From: Strigamia acuminata | Taxonomy: Eukaryota; Arthropoda; Chilopoda; Geophilomorpha; Linotaeniidae | Direction: 5' to 3' | NCBI GenBank assembly: GCA_949358305.1 | Contig: OX442318.1 | Span: forward strand, 15,666,517 to 15,730,516 | DNA length: 64,000 bases | Shown: positions 39,855-49,641 of the stretch, piece by piece | Layout: each line of letters opens with the position of its first letter | Position numbering within the stretch: the stretch's first letter is position 1 | Translations under genes and position numbers: made by a program | Notes under the pieces: generated by a model | The model's input: the letters and a program-made list of their open reading frames with translations, nothing else | Told to the model about the DNA's origin: nothing | The model's database searches: none

Positions 39855-42800
39855 TCTTATCCTTGGGGTATGTGTGCGGATTTTGTCGGGGGCGAAAGGG
39901 TCCCGCTTTTTAACATTACGGCGGCCTATACGTTGTTTCGTTGATCGCGACTGTGATGCGGAATTTGCGGATGTTGTTTTGGCCGAGTAGTTCGTGCGAC
40001 CGAGCGCGTTTTGTTCGTTGCTTTTCGGTGTTCGGTGGGTTTTGTGACCGGTCAAGGGTTTCGCTAAAACGTGGTTTTTGTGACGGGAGGGAGGGGGGAT
40101 CGGTTCATGTGCTCCGAACGCGCCGCGACGCGCCGTGACTTGGGCCAAAAACGACCCGGTCGGAAACCGGGTCCCGGGCTTCGTCGAGGCGTGGTTTTTG
40201 AGAACGGGGGGAGGGGGGGATCGGGTCGCGTGCTCCGAAAGCGCCGCGACGCGCCGTGACTTGGGCCAAAAACGACCCGGTCGGAAACCGGGTCCCGGGC
40301 TTCGTCGAGGCGTGGTCCCGATCGGGACAAACTCTTCCGGAAAATGTCCGGTGGAATGTTGAGAGTGTCGATGGACGACGTTCGAGTTTATATCGTAAGT
40401 AAGTAAGTATCTGACAAAACTTGCACAGAATTTTGTCAACATTTGATAAATTTCCACAGAATTTAACGTTGTTTTGCTAAAACCTGCGGAAACGTGTCTA
40501 GTCGGGCAGAAACGTCTCGTAAAATGTTGCTGAAATTCCGTGGAAATTTGTCAAAAATTGACAAAAGTTGGTGACCGACCCACATCGCGTTGCGGCGCGG
40601 TCGGAGCACGCGACCCGATCCCCCCCCCCCCCCCCTCCCCCCGTCCCCAAAAAACCACGCCTCGAGGAACCCCGAGGTTCGGTTTCCGACCGGGTCGCCT
40701 CTTGATCCGACTCGGGGCGCGTCACGGCGCGGTCGGAGGACGGCCCTCGCCCCCAAAAACCACACTCCGGGTCACGTGGTCTCGCACTCGACTTTTTCAG
40801 TTTTCCCGTTTTCGGCCCGTTACGGCCAAGGACCGTAACGGGTCGAAAACGGGCCGCAACGGGTCGAAAACGGCCGCAACGGGTCGAAAACGGCCCGCAC
40901 GGGCCGTTAACGGGCCGCCGACGGTCCCGTCACAATCCCGTAACGGCTCGCACGGGCCGTTAACGGGCCGCCGACGGTCCCGTCACGATCCCGTCACGGC
41001 CCGTGCGGGCCGTTAACGGGCTGCCGACGGTCCCGTCACGATCCCGTCACGGCTCGTGCGGGCCGTTAACGGGCCGCCGACGGTCCCGTCACGATCCCGT
41101 CACGGCCCGTGCGGGCCGTTAACGGGCCGCCGACGGTCCCGTCACGATCCCGTCAACGGCCCGCATGGAGTCGTACGGGCCGTTAACGGGCTGCCGACGG
41201 TCCCGTCACGATCCCGTCACGGCTCGTGCGGGCCGTTAACGGGCCGCCGACAGTCCCGTCACGATCCCGTCACGGCCTGTGCGGGCCGTTAACGGGCCGT
41301 TAACGGGCCGTTAACGGCCCGTTAACGGCGTAAAACCAAAAACAGGATTCGAGATTAATGTCTATGAATGTTGTACGCGTTTTCACGTACGTGTTGTCGG
41401 TTGTTGATTTTTTCGATTTACGCCGTAACGGCCCGTTAACGGCCCGTTAACGGCCCGTCAACGGCCCGTCAACGGCCCGCAACGGCCCGCACGGGCCGTT
41501 AACGGGCCGTCGACGATCCCGTCACGATCCCGCAACGGCCCGCACGGGCCGTTAACGGGCCGCTGACGGTCCCGTCACGATCCCGTCACGGCCTTCGTTC
41601 CCGGACTTCGGCTCGCCGACGGCCCGTACGACCTCACGCGGGCCGTTAACGGGCCGTTAACGGCCCGTTAACGGCCCGTTAACGGCGTAAAACCAAAAAC
41701 AGGATTCGAGATTAATGTCTATGAATGTTGTACGCGTTTTCATGTACGTGTTGTCGGTTGTTGATTTTTTCGATTCACGCCGTAACGGCCCGTTAACGGC
41801 CCGTTAACGGCCCGTCAACGGCCCGTCAACGGCCCGCAACGGCCCGCACGGGCCGTTAACGGGCCGTCGACGATCCCGTCACGATCCCGCAACGGCCCGC
41901 ACGGGCCGTTAACGGGCCGCTGACGGTCCCGTCACGATCCCGCAACGGCCCGCACGGGCCGTTAACGGGCCGTCGACGATCCCGTCACGATCCCGCAACG
42001 GCCCGCACGGGCCGTTAACGGGCCGCTGACGGTCCCGTCACGATCCCGCAACGGCCCGCACGGGCCGTTAACGGGCCGTCGACGGTCCCGTCACGATCCC
42101 GCAACGGCCCGCACGGGCCGTTAACGGCCCGTTAACGGCCCGTTAACGGCCCGTTAACGGGGCAAAACCGAAAACAGGATTCGAGATTAATGTCTATGAA
42201 TGTTGTACGCGTTTTCATGTACGTGTTGTCGGTTGTTGATTTTTTCGATTCACGCCGTAACGGCCCGTTAACGGCCCGTTAACGGCCCGTCAACGGCCCG
42301 TCAACGGCCCGCAACGGCCCGCACGGGCCGTTAACGGGCCGTCGACGATCCCGTCACGATCCCGCAACGGCCCGCACGGGCCGTTAACGGGCCGCCGACG
42401 GTCCCGTCACGGTCCCGTCACGGCGCGTGCGGGCCGTTAACGGGCCGCCGACAGTCCCGTCACGATCCCGTCACGGCCTTCGTTCCCGGACTTCGGCTCG
42501 CCGACGGCCCGTACGACCTCACGCGGGCCGTTAACGGGCCGTTAACGGGCCGTTAACGGCCCGTTAACGGCCCGTTAACGGCGTAAAACCAAAAACAGGA
42601 TTCGAGATTAATGTCTATGAATGTTGTACGCGTTTTCATGTACGTGTTGTCGGTTGTTGATTTTTTCGATTCACGCCGTAACGGCCCGTTAACGGCCCGT
42701 TAACGGCCCGTCAACGGCCCGTCAACGGCCCGCAACGGCCCGCACGGGCCGTTAACGGGCCGTCGACGATCCCGTCACGATCCCGCAACGGCCCGCACGG

Positions 42801-43713
42801 GCCGTTAACGGGCCGCTGACGGTCCCGTCACGATCCCGCAACGGCCCGCACGGGCCGTTAACGGGCCGTCGACGGTCCCGTCACGATCCCGCAACGGCCC
42901 GCACGGGCCGTTAACGGCCCGTTAACGGGGCAAAACCGAAAACAGGATTCGAGATTAATGTCTATGAATGTTGTACGCGTTTTCATGTACGTGTTGTCGG
43001 TTGTTGATTTTTTCGATTCACGCCGTAACGGCCCGTTAACGGCCCGTTAACGGCCCGTCAACGGCCCGTCAACGGCCCGCAACGGCCCGCACGGGCCGTT
43101 AACGGGCCGTCGACGATCCCGTCACGATCCCGCAACGGCCCGCACGGGCCGTTAACGGGCCGCCGACGGTCCCGTCACGGTCCCGTCACGGCGCGTGCGG
43201 GCCGTTAACGGGCCGCCGACAGTCCCGTCACGATCCCGTCACGGCCTTCGTTCCCGGACTTCGGCTCGCCGACGGCCCGTACGACCTCACGCGGGCCGTT
43301 AACGGGCCGTTAACGGGCCGTTAACGGCCCGTTAACGGCCCGTTAACGGCGTAAAACCAAAAACAGGATTCGAGATTAATGTCTATGAATGTTGTACGCG
43401 TTTTCACGTACGTGTTGTCGGTTGTTGATTTTTTCGATTTACGCCGTTAACGGCCCGTTAACGGCCCGTTAACGGCCCGTCAACGGCCCGCATGGAGTCG
43501 TACGGGCCGTTAACGGGCCGCCGACGGTCCCGTCACGGTCCCGTCACGGCGCGTGCGGGCCGTTAACGGGCCGCCAACGGTCCCGTCACGATCCCGTCAC
43601 GGCCCGTGCGGGCCGTTAACGGGCCGCCGACGGTCCCGTCACGATCCCGTAACGGCCCGTTACGGCCAAGGGCCGTAACGGGATAACTGAGAGAGTCGGG
43701 TGCGAGACCACGT
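39855..43713. repeat. array unit 0 (left-truncated A segment plus B minisatellite)
   Basis: Begins inside the A segment at the point equivalent to about 50540 and continues through the B minisatellite to the CACGT where the young copia-like element inserted. The B part has six AT-rich cassettes, the highest number of the units seen. It is otherwise nearly identical to units 1-3. Confidence 0.85.
40815..43695. repeat. B minisatellite of unit 0, six AT-rich cassettes
   Basis: Built from the palindromic core CCCGTTAACGGG within 53-bp and related subrepeats (GGGCCGTTAACGGGCCG then GACGGTCCCGTCACGATCCCG). AT-rich cassettes of about 96 bp (GCGTAAAACC...TTTACGCC type) start near 41329, 41683, 42158, 42580, 42928 and 43349. 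The first and last carry CACGTACGTG and end TTTACGCC; the inner four carry CATGTACGTG and end TTCACGCC. Confidence 0.88.
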
Positions 43714-44168
43714 TGTAGAGATTTGATCAACCGTATGGTGTTTGTATTGTTCACATCGCACGTTTCCGTATTAGTGCGACTGTTAAGCAACTTGTTTATT
43801 GTTACATCATGTCCCGGAGTTGAGGATCGGTTAATATTGACTTTTATTAATGCGTGTTACGTTGCCACAACCGTTTCCCCTTTGTGTAATGATTTAGCAA
43901 GTTGTCGTCTGCTCAAATGAGCATTTTGTTCATATAATTTGTTCTGTTATTAGTTATCTTTGTTTTAACTTTGTACAGGATAAATCAACTGATGTTAATC
44001 ATTGATTTGTCCTATTGATAGATATTGAGTGCAGTTAGCCTCAATGTATGTATTTTATGTTCACTTATTATGCCTGGAATAAAAATGGCCACTTGCATGG
44101 TTTTCAAGTGCAAGTTTTATACAACTGTCTGCCATTATTTCACTGCACTCACCAGCCTATTTCCAACA
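43714..44168 (+). repeat. 5' LTR of the young copia-like element
   Basis: 455 bp, no difference from the 3' copy found by eye. Shares phrases (CGTCTGCTCAAA, GGATAAATCA, TGATTTGTCC, GAGTGCAGTT) with the copia LTR at 2124-2605 on the minus strand. Confidence 0.95.
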
Positions 44169-44169
44169 A

Positions 44170-44181
44170 TGGTAGCAGAGG
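44170..44181 (+). other. primer-binding site, initiator tRNA-Met type
   Basis: TGGTAGCAGAGG, one base after the LTR, complementary to the 3' end of initiator tRNA-Met over at least 12 bases. Confidence 0.85.
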
Positions 44182-45750
44182 GTGGTTTGGTGAGTGTTTA
44201 ACGTTGCTACAACGTTGAAAAACGGATTCGCGACGTTTTTCTGGCCTAGAACGTCGATTACGGGTGACCGGAGATCGTCGGAACGAGACGCGGCATTCGA
44301 GGACGTTTTCGCGGCACGGCGATTCGAGATTCGCGTGCTTTGTGGCGCAGAGAAGTCGACGAGTTGCGAACGAGTGGAATTCGACGTTTTTCGTGGGAAA
44401 ACAACGTGGAATCGTCGGTGGATGGTTACTATAGACAGTAGGAACAATTCTAAGTGTTTTGAGAATTTGTTTGGTGGAAATAACACCATTTTTCGTCGTT
44501 TCAAATCAACGATGGCACGTCATACTAAGATGGCGGCGCACACAGTTCGAGTGTATTAGCAGCTGTGGAAAGTGTTTTCGGAAGTTTTGCAAGTACTTTC
44601 AAGTACTTTAAAGGTATTAAATGTTTCTTCAACACCTATAGTGGTGTTTGTGCTTCGTTTTTCGCCAATATCCGACGATAATTGGCGATTTATCGTCTGC
44701 GCACACGTCGATTACGGGTGCGGCGATTTGGAATCGTTTTGGAAACGTGTCGGAGCACAGCGCACGTTTTAAATACGTGCCCACCGATTTTGAAGACGTC
44801 CGGAGAACGTATTTCGGTGGATAGTGGAGATTTTCGTGTCCGGGACCCGAGAAACGAGCGAAGACACGTCGGCATCGCCACGACGATAAGATCGTCGAAA
44901 TGTAACGGATTCAACTGGAATCAACAAGGATTCAACGCCTGGAATAAGCGTGGATTGCCAAGACACAGTAGGAAAATCGAAATTATCGTTTTTGTGTATT
45001 TTTCAGCCTGATGTGCGGTGCAGCCGAATCCAAAATGGCGCCGCTCATGCCAAGCTGGTGAAAAAGGACGAGAATCGTCGCCAACGAGTATTTGGAGCAT
45101 CTCCATCGTTGGATAACGTCGTGAAGACGTTCTACGGAACAGCGGCTAGTGTTTCAAGAGGTTTTTGGAATTTTTGCGGCGAACATTTCGATTTTTGGAG
45201 CGATTCTTCGCACGCGACGTGCGAATCGAGATTCGCCGATCACGGATTGGCCCGTACAGGGTATCTGTGCATCGTTGGACCGGTTAAGTCTTGTACCAGG
45301 TGTACAAGTGAATTGCAACGGATTCCAGCGTTAGGATCGACGTTTCAGCGACGTCTATGTGGGATTTTGCGACGCAAAAGTCCCGCAAACAAGAAGACAA
45401 CGTGCCAACATATTATTGTTTATTTTCGGGGTTGTCGTGAAACTTTGTATAGTTATTTAAGGTTTTGTTTTGGGGTCCTTTTGTTTGTTTTCTGCCCTTT
45501 ACTCAGTCGAGTAGCAGAATCCTATTTCCACACAGGCTATTTCTGGCCACCAAGTGTCCCGCGGGCCCAGGTGCACCGGTCGGAACTTGGGAAATACTGT
45601 GTGGAGTTTGTCATCTCACTTAGTGAGATTAGTCCCAGGGCAGAGTGTATTTTCGCCTTATTTTTGGAGGAAAAGGAAAAATTAGTGTTTTTGAGTATTT
45701 TTCAAAGTGAAAAGTGCATTTTGTGAAAGTGCTGCATTTAATTCGTGAAA
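44182..45750 (+). other. long leader of the young copia-like element
   Basis: 1.57 kb. It contains TGTCGTGAAACTTTGT (45433-45448), the perfect hairpin ATCTCACTTAGTGAGATT (45613-45630) and TGTATTTTCGCCTT, all also present in the same order in the copia leader at 924-2105 (minus). A 258-codon open frame at 44950-45726 runs through these conserved non-coding signals and is not supported as a gene. Confidence 0.6.
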
Positions 45751-48700
45751 ATGTGTTTTGTGCCGTCACTAAATTTATTAGTGAGTTTGGTGTGGTCGTG
45801 TGGTGCAAATTTTGCGCCAACAGTGTTTTGTGCAGCAAGAAAGTCTTCAACGGACAATAGGAATGCCTGCAACAAACAAACAATGGTCGACACACGCAAA
45901 GCGCAACTGAAGATGGAAACTCATGCACAAAATGTCTTTAACGGACAAACAGTGCATAACGCACTTGATGAACAATTGGAAAAGGAAATTAGTGTTCTAG
46001 GAAAAGAGAAAGGATATTTGGAATTGAATTCCGATTTAGATTCGGACAAAATTGTATTGTTACTAACACATTTAGTACATAAGAGCGCACTAACAGATAA
46101 CATAGATACTGTGATAAAGGGCATAGCTGATTTAATCTTAGCGACCTGTAAGATGCGTGCGAATGAAATGAATGGGCATTGGGATAGTGAAGTGCAGGGC
46201 ACGAACAATTGTAGACAGGGTCTAAAGGTGATTAATTCAAACAGGGTTTCGAAAATCACACAGAATTGTTCAGGAATTTCGAATGCCAATATGAAAAACA
46301 AGGAAAATGACCAATTTGAAGTTGGTAACTTGAAATATTCGAACCGGGTTCGGAATAAAAAGAATAAAAAGACCGAGGGGGACAGAAAGTTGAATACCTC
46401 GATTAGGATTGATGGAATTAACATTCAAGGTTCTTGTAGACAGAATCAGCAAAGGGTTTTTGTAAAAACCGAAGAAAAAAGTCCCCCATCATGGAAACAG
46501 AACAGGAAATTAAACAATTTGAGTAAAAGATGTTTAAATGATAAAGAATTGGATTGTGCAACTACAATTAAAGGTGGTGACCCCCTTAATGGACATAGAT
46601 CAGCAAAAATAGAATTTTTGAACCGGGTTCGAAATAGAGAGAGAGAGGGGGATCCAAATAGAATTGGTCCTTTGAAGAAGATTTCAGGGAAGTCTAAAAG
46701 GGGTTTAAGTAACCAAAAGTCAAGTATGACAACAGGGATTAAACAGAATGGTCCCTTGAATTCTGGTACTAAAAACCAGAAAAAGAATTCCAGAAAGGGA
46801 AATGTTAGAAAACAGGTAAACTGTATGGACTTTACAGTAAAGGACAGGGTCCTCCCATTCAATTTATGGCATACCCGCCTAGGGTATTTAGATAAAGACA
46901 GTGTTCTTAATATGAATGGGTCAAGAAATGTTTATGGGGTTCAGTTAGTGGATACTGATCCAATAGAACCAGCCAAAGTTAAAATTTCCTCAACACGGAA
47001 GAATAATAACAAGAAAATTTTAGAAGTTGTGCATTTGAGTGTTTGGAGGGCCCCACATACAACTGGGGAAAAATATATCATTATAACAGATAATTGTACT
47101 GAATATGTGTGGCTTAGGCCATTAAAGAGAAACAGCATTTTAGTGGAATTTCAAAATTGGCTAAGTGAAATTAAATGCTTGACAGGAACCGTAAATAGAG
47201 TTTATTTGGGCCCTGGAATAGATTTTTCCACGGATGAATTAGCAAAATGGGTAGAAGTAATGAAGAATTACGGGATTACAATTAACAGTGTAGATTCTGA
47301 TGACCCAATGGCTAACTCCATCTCCGAGAAGGCTAATGCAGATATCATAAATGGGGTGGAAAGTTTGATTGTAGAAAATAAATTCCCAAGTTATTTGTGG
47401 TTGGAGCTAGCCAACACAATGGTCTATTTACGAAATAGAGCCCCCAAGACTAATTTGGATTGGAAATCCCCGCATAATGTATTATACGACCAAGGTGTAT
47501 CGGTACGACATCTCAGATGCGTGGGGTCTAGAGTTAAAGTTACCCATATTAATGATGGGAAGAGATGTTCTTGGATGGGTGCTTTAATTGGCTATTCAAG
47601 GTTTGGAAGAAAATACCGGGTCTGGGATCCACTGAGAGATAGGATATTCCAAACAAGTAATGTGAGAATACATGAGTGGAGTTATTGGCACGAGGGGGAA
47701 GTTAAACCCTCTCTGGAATTTTCCAATGTGGATCAAACTTCGGATAGTGCAGGAGTTGAAATTCCATCAAGGGTTGAGGTGCCAATATCCTCCCATCTGG
47801 AAGTCCCCTCAACATTAGACTTGTTGAAATTAGAAAATCCCCCATTGTCGTTAAGCAGAGAAATTGACATTAATAAGTGCGAAGGTATTGAAAACGAGGG
47901 GGAACACTTATTGCCGCAAGTACATTCCAAAGTGGGACAGAATTTCAGCAATGAGGAAATTGATTCATCATTAGAAATTCCTCCAAGTCCAACGACTGAT
48001 TTGGTCGATTCGAACAGAAGTGGGACTATCAACACAGAGGGGGAACACTTAGAAAGGATTGAATGTGATCTCTTGAAGACACATGTCGATTCTAAAGTGG
48101 ATGCGTTTCCAAACGACGACATGAAAGATTATCAATCTAGGGTTGATAAAGTTGCATTGTCGACACGTACGGAAGTTGACATAGATGAGTACAAACCTAT
48201 TATAGAAGAGGGGGAACATTTTGGAAGTGTTGAACAGAAACCGATGGAATTGAACCAAGAAGGGAAATTTAATGATAAGGAAATTGGTTTGCTAATGGAA
48301 ATTCCTTCAGAGTTAACACATGAGGAGTCTGAGACTATTGCAAATGAAAGGCAAAAATTGGAACAGTTTACATTGGAATTTGAGTCCAAATCCGATGAAA
48401 GGTTTAGACAGATCGATCCCATGAAAGTTTGTGAGATTTCTTCGACGTCACTGGAAGATGACATTTCCCCAACACCGATAGAGACACTCATAGGTGTGAA
48501 TGAATACAAATCCATTGGGATAGAGGGGGAATGTGAAAAGACAAAAAGACGTAAGAAAAGGTGTAAGAAAACCAAGAGTAATACTTTAATGAAAACAAAT
48601 GACGTGGGCGTGAGACTTAAACAAAATTTAGACATGACCGAAAAGAATTTGGTTAATGAGGAGGAAGACCGAGATAGGTGTTACACTCATAATCAGAAAT

Positions 48701-48798
48701 TTGATTCCTTATTGTCAAGTTTGGGAAAACGGACTGGACAGGTCACGATACATGACTTAGACTTTGTGTGGGATGAGAATTACTTATATGTCAAATAG
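45751..48798 (+). CDS. copia-derived protein with inactive-looking integrase, no RT
   Basis: 1015 aa from ATG 45751. Residues 1-365 are Asn/Lys/Arg-rich, unlike a normal gag, without a CCHC knuckle, and repeat the phrase NRVRN or NRVSK three times. At about 370-415 is a GAG-pre-integrase relic (LWHTRLGYL, where His of RLGHL is Tyr; the two zinc Cys are missing). The integrase fold follows, but the first catalytic Asp is Ser (HLSVWRAP, residue 430) and the second is Gly (YLGPGIDF, 487); Glu is kept (ISEKAN, 526). KVTHINDGKRCSWMGALIGY and the GYRIW-like YRVWDP stretch match copia integrase C-termini. Residues about 690-950 form an acidic tail of about five degenerate repeats with EGEHL-type motifs, then a basic patch (KTKRRKKRCKKTK). 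It stops before any RT. Long open frame plus lost catalytic residues suggests selection for a non-enzymatic role, or recent copying of a decayed template. Confidence 0.85.
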   Translation: MCFVPSLNLLVSLVWSCGANFAPTVFCAARKSSTDNRNACNKQTMVDTRKAQLKMETHAQNVFNGQTVHNALDEQLEKEISVLGKEKGYLELNSDLDSDKIVLLLTHLVHKSALTDNIDTVIKGIADLILATCKMRANEMNGHWDSEVQGTNNCRQGLKVINSNRVSKITQNCSGISNANMKNKENDQFEVGNLKYSNRVRNKKNKKTEGDRKLNTSIRIDGINIQGSCRQNQQRVFVKTEEKSPPSWKQNRKLNNLSKRCLNDKELDCATTIKGGDPLNGHRSAKIEFLNRVRNREREGDPNRIGPLKKISGKSKRGLSNQKSSMTTGIKQNGPLNSGTKNQKKNSRKGNVRKQVNCMDFTVKDRVLPFNLWHTRLGYLDKDSVLNMNGSRNVYGVQLVDTDPIEPAKVKISSTRKNNNKKILEVVHLSVWRAPHTTGEKYIIITDNCTEYVWLRPLKRNSILVEFQNWLSEIKCLTGTVNRVYLGPGIDFSTDELAKWVEVMKNYGITINSVDSDDPMANSISEKANADIINGVESLIVENKFPSYLWLELANTMVYLRNRAPKTNLDWKSPHNVLYDQGVSVRHLRCVGSRVKVTHINDGKRCSWMGALIGYSRFGRKYRVWDPLRDRIFQTSNVRIHEWSYWHEGEVKPSLEFSNVDQTSDSAGVEIPSRVEVPISSHLEVPSTLDLLKLENPPLSLSREIDINKCEGIENEGEHLLPQVHSKVGQNFSNEEIDSSLEIPPSPTTDLVDSNRSGTINTEGEHLERIECDLLKTHVDSKVDAFPNDDMKDYQSRVDKVALSTRTEVDIDEYKPIIEEGEHFGSVEQKPMELNQEGKFNDKEIGLLMEIPSELTHEESETIANERQKLEQFTLEFESKSDERFRQIDPMKVCEISSTSLEDDISPTPIETLIGVNEYKSIGIEGECEKTKRRKKRCKKTKSNTLMKTNDVGVRLKQNLDMTEKNLVNEEEDRDRCYTHNQKFDSLLSSLGKRTGQVTIHDLDFVWDENYLYVK

Positions 48799-49186
48799 TT
48801 AGTTGTAAGAGGAATAATGGTTTTAACCTGAATGAGTTTTGGTTTGACTTTTACGACGAGAAACCGTTATTCCCAGCATATGCCCTTACTCCTCTGTTAG
48901 ATGAGAATACTGGAGTAATTAGAGACTTTAATAGGGACTTGAATTTTTTTGAATGTATTTGATTCGGGTCTATTTGATTTTTGTAACAGGAATCCAGTAC
49001 ACCCAGCATATCCCATTTTTAACATGCGGATGATTGAACTCGAACCTGTTGTATACTGACCATTATTTAAGATGTAATTGTGTTTAATCAGACTAGCATT
49101 TGTTTTTCGTTTGGGATGTTGTGGAATAATCAAACAGATGGAGTTGTTGTTTTTCAATGTAACCATGCGTTGATCAGAGGGGGATT
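48799..49186 (+). other. 3' non-coding region and polypurine tract
   Basis: About 390 bp. A 42-codon open stretch (FWFDFYDEKPLFP) follows the stop in another phase and may be the relic of further polyprotein sequence. The polypurine tract CAGAGGGGGATT (49175-49186) directly precedes the 3' LTR. Confidence 0.6.
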
Positions 49187-49641
49187 TGTAGAGATTTGAT
49201 CAACCGTATGGTGTTTGTATTGTTCACATCGCACGTTTCCGTATTAGTGCGACTGTTAAGCAACTTGTTTATTGTTACATCATGTCCCGGAGTTGAGGAT
49301 CGGTTAATATTGACTTTTATTAATGCGTGTTACGTTGCCACAACCGTTTCCCCTTTGTGTAATGATTTAGCAAGTTGTCGTCTGCTCAAATGAGCATTTT
49401 GTTCATATAATTTGTTCTGTTATTAGTTATCTTTGTTTTAACTTTGTACAGGATAAATCAACTGATGTTAATCATTGATTTGTCCTATTGATAGATATTG
49501 AGTGCAGTTAGCCTCAATGTATGTATTTTATGTTCACTTATTATGCCTGGAATAAAAATGGCCACTTGCATGGTTTTCAAGTGCAAGTTTTATACAACTG
49601 TCTGCCATTATTTCACTGCACTCACCAGCCTATTTCCAACA
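49187..49641 (+). repeat. 3' LTR of the young copia-like element
   Basis: 455 bp, identical by eye to 43714-44168, followed by the second CACGT of the target duplication. Confidence 0.95.

Larger units (their letters stand above)
43714..49641 (+). mobile_element. young copia-like element lacking reverse transcriptase
   Basis: Two 455-bp LTRs that look identical (43714-44168 and 49187-49641), starting TGTAGAGATTTG and ending TTTCCAACA, with target duplication CACGT (43709-43713, 49642-49646). The uninterrupted target is visible in other array units (for example 54039). It has a tRNA-iMet-type primer site, a 1.57-kb leader, one long ORF and a polypurine tract GAGGGGGA, but no RT or RNase H. 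It must have been copied by another element's enzymes, so it is non-autonomous yet recently mobile. Confidence 0.95.

Noticed and set aside
44950-45726. 258-codon frame in the leader of the young copia-like element
   Set aside because: It overlaps non-coding leader motifs shared with other copia families, has no recognisable domain, and ends before the real ORF.
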